NCBI GenBank assembly: GCA_037575805.1
Contig: JAZHPD010000002.1
Span: 248,001-312,000, forward strand
Direction of reading: 5' to 3'
DNA length: 64,000 nt
From: Lecanicillium sp. G3
Taxonomy: Eukaryota > Ascomycota > Sordariomycetes > Hypocreales > Cordycipitaceae
The position numbers and the translations under genes are program-made. This document shows positions 1-12,100 of the stretch, one piece after another (within the stretch, counting starts at the first letter, position 1; each line of letters starts with the position of its first letter). Under the pieces are notes generated by a model, which was not told where the DNA came from, did no database searches, and saw nothing but the letters and a program-made list of their open reading frames with translations.

Positions 1-2021
1 GTGATTGCCATGGTTGGTGTGTAAGTGCGCGAGACTAGTGGGGATAACTTCACAAAAAACAGTGCTCGCGACAGCAACGTTCACGCAAAAAGAAAAAGAG
101 CAGGTCAGGGTATCAACATTTATAACAATACAACTAAATAAAGAAGAAAGAGAAGAACAAAAGAAAGAGAGCTGACGTCGTCCAAAGCCAAGGGATCAGA
201 CTGCACGCGCCCGGTACAGCTCATTCGGCTCCGCAGCTCGCAAAACTGTACTGCCTACCCGTCCGTTCCTGACATTCACACCTTGCGACATGAAAAACAA
301 ACCCAAAAGAAAGGAGAAATAAGTCACCGGGCGTGACGTGTTTGGCTGCCATCTTGTTTGACTTGCTTATTTGGGAACCGCGTTCCGCTTCGAAAGATCA
401 CACCTGTGTGGCAAAAAGGGAGCCAAACGGCCGTGTTAGTCCAATGAGCTCTTGGCCCGCCAGCACGGGTAACACAGTCGGGGCAACCTTGTCGATCTAT
501 AGCCCCAACGTCGCAACGCCTTAAGCTGCGGCTCAAGGCGCGTGCTTCGAAAGGGTGGATCGTTGCATGACAGCCTCGGCCTGCTTCCTGCTATTACGTA
601 GAGAACACGGTTTTGGGGTGCTGTTTGCCCCGTTTTACAAGCTTCCCAGGGATGCGGCAGTGCCTGCAGGTTGTGGCTTTGGGGGATCTAAGATACCTAA
701 GATATCAGACGACAGCAGTAAGGGATGCATAGTGAAGAAGCTGGACAGCAAATCGCGTTACTCTCTACAGTTTGCTGGTACGGTTGGGAATCAACGTGCT
801 CTCGGTCAGTGTAATAAGAGGCATTTTGTGCTCTGCCTTGCTTACTGGGCCACGCGAGCGCAGACGGCAAGGAACAACCCGCAATGATTCGAGCGTGCAG
901 CGCACATGATTGTACCGTGTTTGACAAGGGTGGGAGAAGCACCGGCGCCGACCACAAGGCGCAGCACGAAATATATTCCCGTAGTTGGAATGCGACCGAG
1001 GGAGTTTCTGGCTCGCTGCAACGCCAGCCTGATGGCCCTGGTCTGCTCTATTTCTTTTTGACAAATTCCGGGGCATGACTCGTTAAAGCGTTTGAAAATC
1101 AATATGTTTCACACCGCCAGTAGTGGGAGTACGACTCCCGGATTATGGAATTCGTGAGATGCGCGAAGCTTTGTCGCGTTGCCGAGGATGCTGCGACTCT
1201 CGGGCAGGTGACTCCCATGGCCGCCTAGTGGCGTGCCGTAGCTCTGATGCGCCACTGTAGAGGAGATACGGCGTATTTGGTCAGATACTGTTGTATGGGT
1301 GAGTTACGACAGTTTCTCCGGCTTACACTTGCAAGGCTGTTGTTTAAGGCAGCCTCGCTCAGCCATACTCAGCCTCCCAGCCGCACAGTCAGACTTGGTG
1401 CCGAGCCTCGTGTGCCAAGGCTCTGCAATAGATGAACACACAATCGTGTACTTTTAATGTTTTGTTTCCATAGAAACAGCGAAGCAACTGTCTCCAGTGT
1501 GCGAGGTTGAATGTTGGACTTGGGCAACAGAGAGTATGTGAGGTTGACCTGTATGCGCGTGATCAACCATCAGATATGGGAAATGAGAGCTTGATATAAA
1601 TAAGTATTAACATAATTAATGTAATTCGATTTATTAATTTTCTGCTTTTGAACCCTGTATTGCTGATTTTCTGAAAGTCCGTGATAGTGAGCGACACCAT
1701 GTATTCCCCGCGATACTGTACAACACCATGAGGATCATTTGCATATGCCAGGCACATGCGAGACAGATGCCATGACCAACCTCACAATACTGCCTCAATG
1801 TCCATGAAAACATTTAGAAAGGTACATCGACCGCCGCCGTTGGATGAGGCAAGCGATAGCGACGGTAGTGAATACAAGGATTCATAGTTACTGAACTATT
1901 ACGCTTCAGCAGATGCAAGCATATAAGAACGAGAGAAGAGTACTCGAAATTCATCGGCTACACATATGTGCAGCTGGAGTTGGATTCAAATGTACATAGA
2001 TATACAGGTTTTACAGGAAAT
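1..2021. other. Gene-free left edge
   Basis: No open frame here shows a recognisable domain or a splice pattern that joins into a longer protein. The stretch around 1590-1700 is clearly AT-rich. The last 100 bases are probably the 3' flank of the gene that ends at 2022 on the minus strand. A gene truncated by the window edge cannot be excluded, but I see no support for one. Confidence 0.5.
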
Positions 2022-3272
2022 TTACTTCTTCTGCGCCTCCTCCATCCCCGCTCGCAGCCAGTCTGGCACAAACGCCTTGACCTTGACGCCGCTCTTTTCC
2101 GCGCCGTCCTCCTCGCCGCCCCATTCGAGCACGAACTCGTCGCCGGCCTTGTACGTCGCGGCCGCCTGCTCGCCCGGCAGCACCAGGTCCGTCATGATCT
2201 CCAGCCTGCACAACCCGAGGCCGATGTTGCCCACGCCGCGCAGGAACTTGCCCGCGCTGCGGCCACGCTTCTCGAACCGGCCGATGCTCGTCTCGCCCGG
2301 GATCGGCAGCGCGGCGACGGGGCTGTCGGGTTCGTAGGACAGGGAGGTCGGCTCGGGGGCGGAGACGTCGTAGGTCATAACGGGGAGGATGCGCTTGCGG
2401 ACGACGCCGCGGTGCTTGGTGCGGATGGTGAGCTCCTGGCCGACGTAGCAGCCCTTGTGGAAGTCGATGCCGTGCATGTACTCCATGTTGCTCTCCAGCG
2501 GGAGCGATTGCTCGCGCAGCAGCTCGTCCTGACCCTCGGGCACGCCCTGCAGGTACCGGCGAATCGTGTATGCGTCCTCGTGTGTGCGCTCCGCGTCGAC
2601 GGCCGGCGCGCCGCCGCCAAACTGCAAGATGCGGTGGCCCATGGCCGGCGCGCGGGGGTCACGCAGCACCAGGCTGCTTCCGTCCGTGGGCAGGGTGAGC
2701 TGCGTCGCCGCGTCATCGTTCCAAGCCTGCCACACGGAGACGTCCTCGGGGGCGAGGTTCTTGACCGTCACCTTGGCGCGGAGCTTGTACCGTTTGATGT
2801 ACTTTTCGAGCCGCGTGGCCTGCGCCGCGTCTGCCTCGATGAGGAACCCGTCGCCGCCGTCGAGGGCCGACAGGCCGCGGGCACCGGCGCGGAAGGGGTA
2901 TATGAAGGTGTCGTGCATCACGCGGCCCGTGGCGTTGAGGAAGCCCGCGTAGAACCCTTCCGTCCTGGGCTCCGCCGGCTCGTTCTTCCGGCTCGGGTGT
3001 TTGGGGATGGTGGCGACGTTTTGCGTCACGATGCCCTGGAGGAACTTGGTGGCGTCCGCACCGGCGACGGCGAGGACGCGCCGCGAGGGGAGCTCCGCGA
3101 AGCCGGTGGGCGGCGGCCGGGGCGGTGGTGTCGTGGCCGTCGACGAGGATGCAAATCGTCGTCGGCAGGAACGGCACACGCCGGATATCGTGTTCGTCGT
3201 CGACGACCTGCCCATGCTGGGCCGCCACAGCGCACGGTGCGTAGGCGCGAGAGGTTGCATTGCCGAGAGCAA
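2022..3272 (-). CDS. IBA57: IBA57-type mitochondrial Fe-S assembly factor (aminomethyltransferase fold)
   Basis: Single-exon gene of 416 residues. The first 50 residues are rich in Arg and Ser with almost no acidic residues, as in a mitochondrial presequence (RRRFASSS at about 38-44); Met1, Met5 or Met20 could each be the start. The diagnostic IBA57/YgfZ motif KGCYVGQE lies at about 273-280, the Cys-containing signature of this folate-binding family. The N-terminal segment LPSRRVLAVAGADATKFLQG also matches the family. Family knowledge: IBA57 works with ISCA1/ISCA2 in the mitochondrial matrix to make 4Fe-4S clusters for enzymes such as aconitase and lipoyl synthase. The length suits fungal orthologues, which carry extra loops. 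A large open frame on the opposite strand is a by-product of GC-rich codons. Confidence 0.9.
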   Translation of the reverse strand: MLSAMQPLAPTHRALWRPSMGRSSTTNTISGVCRSCRRRFASSSTATTPPPRPPPTGFAELPSRRVLAVAGADATKFLQGIVTQNVATIPKHPSRKNEPAEPRTEGFYAGFLNATGRVMHDTFIYPFRAGARGLSALDGGDGFLIEADAAQATRLEKYIKRYKLRAKVTVKNLAPEDVSVWQAWNDDAATQLTLPTDGSSLVLRDPRAPAMGHRILQFGGGAPAVDAERTHEDAYTIRRYLQGVPEGQDELLREQSLPLESNMEYMHGIDFHKGCYVGQELTIRTKHRGVVRKRILPVMTYDVSAPEPTSLSYEPDSPVAALPIPGETSIGRFEKRGRSAGKFLRGVGNIGLGLCRLEIMTDLVLPGEQAAATYKAGDEFVLEWGGEEDGAEKSGVKVKAFVPDWLRAGMEEAQKK

Positions 3273-5188
3273 GAAAGGCCTGCGATGCCTGACAAATGTA
3301 TCTCTCTAGTTTATTGAAACGGCGGAGAGCGACCCGTGCATGTGGCGTCAGGTCGTGGGATTCGATCAGCTTTTCGGGAAAGAGCTTGGCTGTGCTGCAG
3401 TTGGATCTTGCGGAGAGAGCTCCCTCAAGGTTGTGTGGTTGCCGATGAATAATGTGGCGGGCAAATTTTTGGTGGCCTGCGGATTTAGGCGCGAGTTGCG
3501 GAAGGACGTCCGCTATCCCCGCGGCCCCGCGTGTTGGTGCTTGTTGGTGTCCCTTCGCTCCTGCCGGCGTCTAGCTTACATGATCAAGCGGCGCGGACTC
3601 CGAAGTTCGACAAGATACAGGGACCGTGCTCTTTTTGACACCACGTGCAGCCGTTTTTGGAAAAATTTGGTCGTTTGGCATATAGCCGAGGCTGTCTGTC
3701 AGAATGACGGGATGAGGAGCAGAGCTCGTGTCACAGGCGCTTGTCTGCGTGAGAGGTAGACGGCTTGGGCGGTGTGTGAAGCTTTCTCGCACAAGGCATG
3801 CGTAAGGACTTCGGCACTCGAGCCAAATACGGTTGTTTTCTGCGGGTTTGGGCTGCTGGGACAGTTTGTTGTACTTCCCCCTCTATATCATCATATAAGT
3901 GGACATCAAGTTTTCACAGCATAAGCAAAAGCAAGAAAAAAAAAAGCCACAACGGTATGTCTTACTCAGTGTCGCGTCGTTGGCTCCATACCCTGGTTTG
4001 AGCTCGTATGCGGCGGTTTTGAGAAGAGGCAATTTCCTTTTTACGCAACATCTTATCATATATAGACGTCAGACTTACGGCCAAGTATAGGCCTGACTAC
4101 GTCCGATTACGCAGACACAAGATTTACAAAGCAGCATAGCCTAACGCTTACCTCTCGAAGAACTTTGACACCTTATCTTTGTTGTATGTCTCGAATGTAT
4201 ACGCTATCTCGCATTTAGGTGATGCAGCAAACGATTGTCTCAGACTTGGAAGGCAAATACTATCTCTGCCAGCAAGAGGTCAATACTTCTGCTATACAAG
4301 TAACAATGCTCATATAGGGGGGCTTAGCTAGCGTCTTCAACGTCGGCAGAAGTGCTGTCTCGCCGTGCCGCTTTTACGGGTCAGCCCCAGATTAGTACAC
4401 GTCGACCTCGCCTCTGCTCCATCATCGGTGAAACCATCCCTCAAAGTGGCAAAGCGAGCGCACCATGCGCCAAAATAAATCGTTGGAGCTGGACATGTGT
4501 GCTGGCACAGCTCTACATAGTTGCGGTGGATATGATACAGCCACATTTGACAACGGCAACTACGGAAGCAACATGAGGTACATGACTATCATCCTTGTAC
4601 CAGTACGTCTGAACAAGTTCCATCAACTTGTAACCTACGCATACTTTGGTAATGGCCTCAGAAACAAAGGCATTACAACCTCGCCTAAGCACCGATTCTC
4701 AACAATACGATCAATTAAAGGATTTATTAACACAGCAACCTAATTATCCGGTCTCACTAGGCCATGTTCCACTGGACGTGTTTCCTCTACCTTGAGAACG
4801 CTGTAACTACTCGCAACCCAGCGAATTTCTACTCCTGAAATGGCCCATAAACAAGCCATCGTCGGGCGTGAGCTCGACTACGGCCCTTTACTGATGCTCT
4901 TCTGAACGCGCTGGTATTCGCTGGAAATCCTCGCGATGTCATTTCGCACCTTCCCCTCTCATCTATCCCTGGCTACACTATCAAGAAAGAGAGTAAGTGA
5001 GGCATGATCGTTATACGGAGCTAATTCGTCGGCCCCCGACGGAATTGTTCGCCCGGTCGGCCGAAACATCATTAGCTTACTGGTACTACCTGTAACATCA
5101 TAATAGTTCGCAAAATCTTTGTAGCACCAAATACAAACATGAGGCAGTCTTCAGGATTCATTGGAACCTCTCCCGCCCAACTAACTCC
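3273..5188. other. Intergenic, no gene seen
   Basis: Moderately AT-rich DNA between IBA57 and the TIR element. The short frames present have no known domain. The first few hundred bases upstream of 3272 must contain the IBA57 promoter. Confidence 0.5.
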
Positions 5189-5212
5189 GTGGCTCTAGTT
5201 AATTAGAGCCAC
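5189..5212. repeat. Perfect 9-bp hairpin
   Basis: GTGGCTCTA at 5189-5197 and TAGAGCCAC at 5204-5212 are exact inverted copies around a 6-base AT-rich loop. It lies 34 bases outside the left terminal repeat of the element at 5247. It could be a scar of a related insertion or an unrelated stem-loop. Confidence 0.5.
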
Positions 5213-5246
5213 AGGTCCGTGCAAACACGCGGGTACCTTATATAGT

Positions 5247-5658
5247 CAGTTTCCGGCAGCAACATGCGTCTTTTCAATAACTTGTTCTAAGTCTCTACCA
5301 TATCCATCACTATTTCCTCCATAATAATACAGTTGATAAAACTGTGGTTTTTCTCGAGGCTTTATATGCCATTGGTTATCTTCTTTTTTTAAGAATGAGT
5401 AACGGCAGCCTTGGTGAAATTGGTTGCAAGCGATTATAAGAGCGCAACGCTGCAAATAATTCTTCGTCGACCGTCGGACTATCAATCTAAACCCTCTTTC
5501 TCTTCCCCAGCAAGAAACGAAGGCGTAAGCCTCTTCTTGCGAGTTAGATATGTCGAAAGAAGGCATTAAACTTTTTTTTTTTCGGCTGCAACCTGGAAAA
5601 AAGTAAAAGCACCTGAGAAAAGAAGAGGCGAACAAAGGATACATGTTGCCGGAAACTG
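5247..5658. mobile_element. Short TIR-bounded element with a Mutator-like transposase fragment
   Basis: The left end (5247-5266) begins CAGTTTCCGGC and the right end (5642-5658) is its inverse; the arms match over 17 bases apart from a three-base AGC insertion on the left. The 412-bp interior carries an open minus-strand frame (5246-5644). Its segment AYAFVSCWGRERGFRLIVRR, followed by spaced Cys residues and GCRYSFLKKEDNQWHI, resembles the N-terminal FAR1/WRKY-GCM1-type zinc-binding region of Mutator-like transposases. The catalytic domain is absent, so this looks like a non-autonomous MITE-like derivative. No clear 8-9 bp target duplication of the kind Mutator elements make is visible. The family call rests on motif memory only. 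Confidence 0.5.
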
Positions 5659-6182
5659 ATTACAATAGACACCCGTGTTCTTGGACGGACCCCTGGCTCT
5701 ATGTGCTCCCCGACCTCCGTCCAGAAATTGGCACCAGGCGCTCCGAACGCAGGATCGCTTCGAGATGTAGGGCAACATAGCCTCCATGGGTCACATCAGA
5801 ACATCGAGATATCACTTGGCATTGGCCGTGTGCGAAATAATCTGGCATCTCTCCTGTCATTGGCGGAAACCTTCACCCAGACACAGCTGCATCCATATGC
5901 ACATGCATGCGTCTATACGTTTTTTTAGACGGACCGAGCCACAAAAGATGCACACATACAAAAGCAAGATCTACAGGACGGCCGAGCATGTCACGGCATA
6001 ATGCACTTTTCGAGACAAAGTCTCAATTCAGCTGCCAGGAAGTCAAGACTTGCAATCTAGCTGGCGCAACGGCGAGCCTCTCATTGTGCGAGACATAATT
6101 AGCGACGCCCCCCTCCAATTTGCATGGAGAGTTGAAATCTCATTGAACAAGCAAGAACTCGTCTACATTCTCTTGTATCTCC
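5659..6182. other. NRPS upstream region
   Basis: This 524-bp gap between the TIR element and the NRPS start must hold the NRPS promoter. I see no convincing TATA box, and no upstream exon that would supply the missing N-terminal half of the first condensation domain. Confidence 0.45.
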
Positions 6183-9100
6183 ATGACTATTAAAGAAATC
6201 AGAAGTATTACCAACGGCACGGCCTTGCCCGCCAGCAATGCGAAGCATCCTGATGATGAGGGCAACGATGCTGATGTCTGCACCATGAGCATCTCCGACG
6301 TCCTGGGCACGGGAGACAACCAGCAAGCGCCGCTGCCTGCGTTGACGGCCGCCTATGCAATGGCTGCCCTCTGCGGTGCTTGGGCACTCATGCTGGGACG
6401 GATGGCAAACACGAGCGAGGTTGTCATCGGAATCAGCATCGCCGCCAGACTAACCAGCCTCAAGATCAGCTGGACAGGCAAGGACAAGGCATCCGAGTTT
6501 CTTGAGCCGATCTTCCAGGAGCTGATCCACCCGATGCTGGATCAACGAGTACATGGCCGCCAGTCCTCATCCGCAGACCCTAAGGACGGAACGTCATTTG
6601 TGCACCGCAAGGTACTAGCTGTCGAACTAACTGGCATCACCTACGACAACGATGATTTCCCGTGGCTCGGTAAGCACAGTAGCGGCAATGTCAGTGCCCC
6701 AATAGCACTTTCCCTTTATCTTGGCCTGCATCAAGCGACGTCAGGCAACGCCGAGTCGCCATTGGCTGCGCTCCAGCCCTGGATGGTGAACAACCTGCCG
6801 CAACAGCTTCCCTTTGTTGCCCGCCAGCTCCACGGCGGCGGAGCCGCTGAGAATATGACAATTGCCGATGTTCAGCTCGCATCAGCGCAGGACCTGGAGC
6901 GACTGTGGGCGTGGAACGCGCAGGTCCCAGAGGCGCTGAACAGGTGCGTCCACGAGATTGTCGACGAGGTGGTGCGGAAACAGCCGGATGCCGTCGCGAT
7001 CAGCGCCTGGGACGGCAGCTTGACCTATAGCCAACTCGACCGGCTTGCGACGATGCTGGCGGTAAGACTTGCCGCGGCCGGCGCAGCCGAGCCCAATTCG
7101 TTCGTGCCTCTGTGCTTTGAAAAGTCCATGTGGGCGACAGTGGCCGTTCTGGGTGTGCTCAAAGCCGGTGCGGGCTTTGTGCTTCTTGACCCGTCACTTC
7201 CCGAGAAGCGGCTCCAGTCCATGCTGGCGCAGACCAACAGCCAGCTCATCATCTGCGCCCCTTGCACGGAGGAGCTGAGCCATCGCCTGGTCCACACGAG
7301 CATCTCTCTGAGCTGGGAGTTGTTTGATGGGCCGCATGATGAAAAATACGACGTGGTTCCTGCTTCAGGACACAGCCCAACAAGTGTTGCGTATGTAAGC
7401 TTCACCTCCGGGAGTACCGGCGCACCAAAGGGCGTCGTGATTACGAATGCAAATGCAGCTTCTGCTCTGTACCACCAGGCCGGGCTCCTGGAGCTGACGG
7501 ACAAGTCGATAGTGTACGACTTCGCCGCATACAGCTTTGACGTCTCCATCAACAACATCTTCACGACCTTGGCCGCGGGCGCCTGTCTGCATGTCCCCAG
7601 CAACGATGACCGAAACAACAATCTGGAGCAGAGCATCATATCCTCGCGCGCAAGCGTCCTCGACGTGACGCCCTCCGTCGCCCGGCTGCTGAATCCCCAG
7701 AAGCTGGTCGATCTCCGCACGCTGATCTTTAGCGGCGAAGCGCTCCGGCGCGACGACGTTGAGCGGTGGTGGGGGCGGGTGCCGCGAATCCATCACGCCT
7801 ACGGCCCGAGCGAGTGCACTCCTACGAGCACGTTCAACGCCAGCCCCCACGCTATGGAACAAGTCGTATCCATCGGCAGAGGGTCTGGCGCGGTGACGTG
7901 GGTGGTGAGCCCTGACGACGATCGTCAGCTGCTCCCGCCGGGGTGTATTGGCGAGCTGCTCCTGGAAGGGCCCATCGTCGGCCCTGGATACCTCGCAGAC
8001 CAAGAACTGACGGATGCCATGTTCGTCGATAATCTCCTTTGGCTGCTTAAGGGCTCCAAGCAGCGCGCCGGACGGAAGGGCCGGCTATACAAGACGGGCG
8101 ACTTGGTGCGGTACGACAGCTGCGGGAGGTTGTTCTTCGTCGGGCGTAAGGACTCGCAGATCAAGATACACGGGCAACGCGTAGAGGTTGGCGAGATTGA
8201 GCACGTCGTCAAGGACTGCGTGGCCGAGGCGAAGCAGGTTTTCGTCCAAGTCGTCGAGCGGCGTCGCGGTGCTGGTGGTGACGGCGCGGGAGGCTCAGCC
8301 AAGGTGTTAGCGGCGTTTCTCGAGATTCCGAGCAGCGTCGCAGCGGTCGACGGCGTGGCGACCAAAGCAGCCAGCCTCATCTCCCTGACTCCGCATATTG
8401 GGAAGCGGCTCGCGGAGCGGCTGCCCGGCTACATGGTGCCGACCATGTTTATCGCGGTGCGGGAGCTGCCCATGACACCGAGTGGGAAGACGGACAGGAA
8501 AGCACTGCTCGATATTGGCGTCTCTTTCTTGTCGCCGTTGTCGTCATCGTCCCAACACAGCCTGGCAAATAAAAATGCCAACGGACAAACGACGGCCAAG
8601 GACGGCCAGCCCAAGACAGGCATGGAGCGACAGCTACAGGCAATTTGGGGTCGGGTGCTCAACGTCGAGCCCGCGACGATTGGCACCCACGACAGCTTCG
8701 TGCGGCTGGGCGGCGACTCTATCACGGCCATGCAGACGTGTTCCATGGCTCGGCTATCAGGCATACACGTCCGCGTTGTTGATATTCTGCGAGAGAAGAC
8801 GATAACCAAGTTGGCCCAGTGCGCTTCACTACAACAACTACAACAACCACAACAACCACAACAACCACAACAACAACAACAAGACAAGTCGCCAGCGCTG
8901 TGTAATGCCATGAAGCAGTTGAGTGGTAACTCGCTACTTCTTGGCCCGATTCAGCAGCTGTATTGCAAACTACAACCCGATCCGTCCATTTGCTTCGACC
9001 AATACTTCTTCCTCGCGGCGCGCCAACCCATCAAGACGCCCGCACTACATGCTGCCCTCGAGGCAATCGTCCGCCGACACGAAAGTCTTCGTTCCCGCTT

Positions 9101-12100
9101 CAGGAAGAGTCACGACGGCCGGTGGGGGCTGCATACAGTCGACGATGCCCTGCAGTCTTTCCGCTTGGACGTCCAAGAATCTGCTGGCGTCGACACAGCC
9201 CAAGCTATTTCCCGGTGCCGCGCGACGTTGAACATGTATGCTGGGCCAACGCTGGCGGCGGTGCTCCTGGGCCGGCCAGGTTCTCAGAAGCTCTTTCTCA
9301 CAGTGCATCATAGCGTTGTTGACTTGGTATCTTGGCGCGTGATCCTTGGAGAGCTGGAGGAGCTTCTCACAACGGGCGTGGTTCAAGGGTTACCTCCGCT
9401 CGGGTTTCGTAAATGGGTTTCGCTGCAGGCCCAGTATGCGGCGGAGCACCTTGGTTCCTTAGACAATCAACCCCGTGGCAAAGCTCAGATGTCGTATCGC
9501 TCATATTGGGGCATGGGCCAATTGGCAAACGAGCAGCGACATGTCGTCACGAAGCGCATTGCCATCGACGAGCAGGCAAGCGCGGCCATCCTAGCTACTT
9601 GCCAGGGCACACTCTCTGCACGCCCGTTCGAGCTGTTGATGGCGACTCTGCTTTGCACGTTTCACACCGTCTTCCATGACCGGCCTCTTCCGCTGCTGTT
9701 TTGCGAAGGTCACGGACGCGAGCTCTGGAATGACGACATCGACATTTCGTCCACCGTCGGGTGGTTCACAACCCTGTGGCCAGTAGACGCGTCGACACGT
9801 CAGAGCGCAAGTCTGCTCGAAACCCTTCGCCAGACGCAACAATGCATCGCGCGCTTGCGGAAGAATGGCTGGTCATGGTTTACATCGCAATTTACAGACG
9901 AGGCATCAGCCGACGAGCTGGCATCCACCTTTCCGGTAGAAATTCTTTTCAACTACGAGGGGTCCTACCAGCAGTTGGAACGCAAGAACGGCCTGTTTGA
10001 ACAGGTTAGCATTCCGGATGGCAGCGCTCCCGACTCCAATGGCGAGGTAAGGAGATTCGGTCTCTTTGAGATTGCATCGCGGCTGGATGGTGGCCGTATC
10101 GTGACCGAAGTGGACTATCACAAAGACATGCGCCATCAGCCGAGCATAGTCCGATGGCTGGAGGGTTATGAGGAAGCCCTCATGCAGCTAAGTAAGGGCA
10201 TATTGCCGTCTGACGGGGCTCGGACAGGGACTGGCAGCCTATCCACTCCCGCGCCGCCTGGTGGTGCTGTCCCCGACGACTTATCATTACCCGGCGGCAA
10301 CACTACGGTGATTCCCAAGACTTACAGTTCTGGGCCTGTCGAGCAATCCTTTGCTCAACAGAGGTTGTGGTTCATGGACCAGCTATACCCCGGCTCGACA
10401 TGGTCGCTGATGGCATTTGCGGTGCGGCTCCGGGGGCCCTTGCAGCTCGAGGCGCTCATCGCTGCATTTGATGCGGTGAAGCGCCGTCATGACGTGCTAC
10501 GAACGACTTTTGCGTCTGCTAACGGAGCCAACTTGCAAGCTGTACATCCGTTCCAGCCGAGGCATCTGAAGATGGTGGATGTCCGCTCCGAGGACGAGCT
10601 GGAGGAAGCTCTGAAACTCGACCACACAACGCCTCTTGATCTGCAAGCGACCCCCGGCTGGCGTGGGACGGTGTATCGACGCACCGATCATGATAATACC
10701 CTCTCTGTTGTTTTCCATCACATCATATACGACGGGTGGTCACTCGACATCTTGCGCCGAGAGTTGGGCACATTCTACGCGGCGGCACGGAGCGGCCACG
10801 ACCCCCTCTCGACCGTGGATCCTCTCCCGATTCAATACTGCGACTACGCCATCTGGGAAAGAGACCAAGCGCAGACGCAAGTGTGGCAGAGCCAGTTAGA
10901 TTACTGGGTTAAGCAGTTGGACAACAGCCGACCGGCGAAGCTCCTCTACGACAAGTCACGCCCGGATACACCGTCGGGGCTGACCGGCCTTTCGAGCTTT
11001 AGGATTCAGGGCGCTCTAAATCGCAGGCTGCGAAATCGCTGCGAGGAGATGGAGGCAACACTTTTTACGGTCCTTCTCGCGTTACTCGGAGCGACCTACT
11101 ACCGCCTCAGCGGGGAGGGCGACGCAACCATTGGCGTGGCCAACGCAAATCGCGATCTCCCGGAGCTGCAGGGCTTGATCGGATGCTTTGTCAATATACA
11201 ATGCATACGGATACGAGCGGAGGGCGAAACCTTTGCAGGGCTGGTTCAGCAGGTTCACGAGATGGTGCTGGCCTCGCTCGCAAACAAGGACGTGCCGTTT
11301 GACAGGGTCGTGTCGAGACTGCAGCCAGAACGCGCCGTGGCTCGCCATCCCTTGGTGCAGACCGTCTTTACACTGCACTCGCAGCTGGACTTTGGCAAAT
11401 TTACATTTGACGGCGTCGAGACGGAGCCTCTGGTCTCACCCATTGGCTCCGCACTTGATCTGGAATTTCACGTCTACCAGGAAGAGGATGCGCTCCGAGG
11501 CGAAGTCGTCTACTCACAGGATCTCTACGAGGAGAGCACCGTCACAAACATGATTTCCACCTTTTTCAAGGTCCTGGAAAGCAGTCTTTCGCAGCCTATG
11601 CATGCTGTCGCGTCACTTCCTCTCTGGACCAGCCACGATTACGCTTCCATGGCCGCACTGGGTCTCATACGGATCCCCGAGACGAGCTATCCCCGAAACT
11701 CGAGCATTGTAGACGTCTTCCGCCAGCAGGTCGCCGGCCACGCAAACAGAGATGCTGTGAGAGACTCGTCAGGCCGTCTGACGTACCGCGAGGTGGATCA
11801 AAAATCCGACTTGGTTGCCCGGTGGCTTAGGAAGCGCTCGTTGGCGCCCGAGACGCTGGTCGGTGTCCTTGCTCGTCGTTCCTGCGAGACAGTTGTTGCC
11901 TTTCTTGGGATTCTCAAGGCCAACCTGGCGCAGCTGCCGCTTGACATACGGAATCCGCCGGCTCGGATCGAGACCATCCTGGCCTCGGCGCCCGAGTGTA
12001 AGATTGTTTTTGTATCATCTGATGAGCCATTTGCGCACCGCCTGGACAGGGTCGAGCTTGTCCGCATCCAAGACACCTTGGAGCATGGCGGCGATACCAT

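Noticed and set aside
1968..3317. 449-codon plus-strand frame opposite IBA57
   Set aside because: Low-complexity Arg/Ala/Val composition and exact overlap with a confident minus-strand gene.
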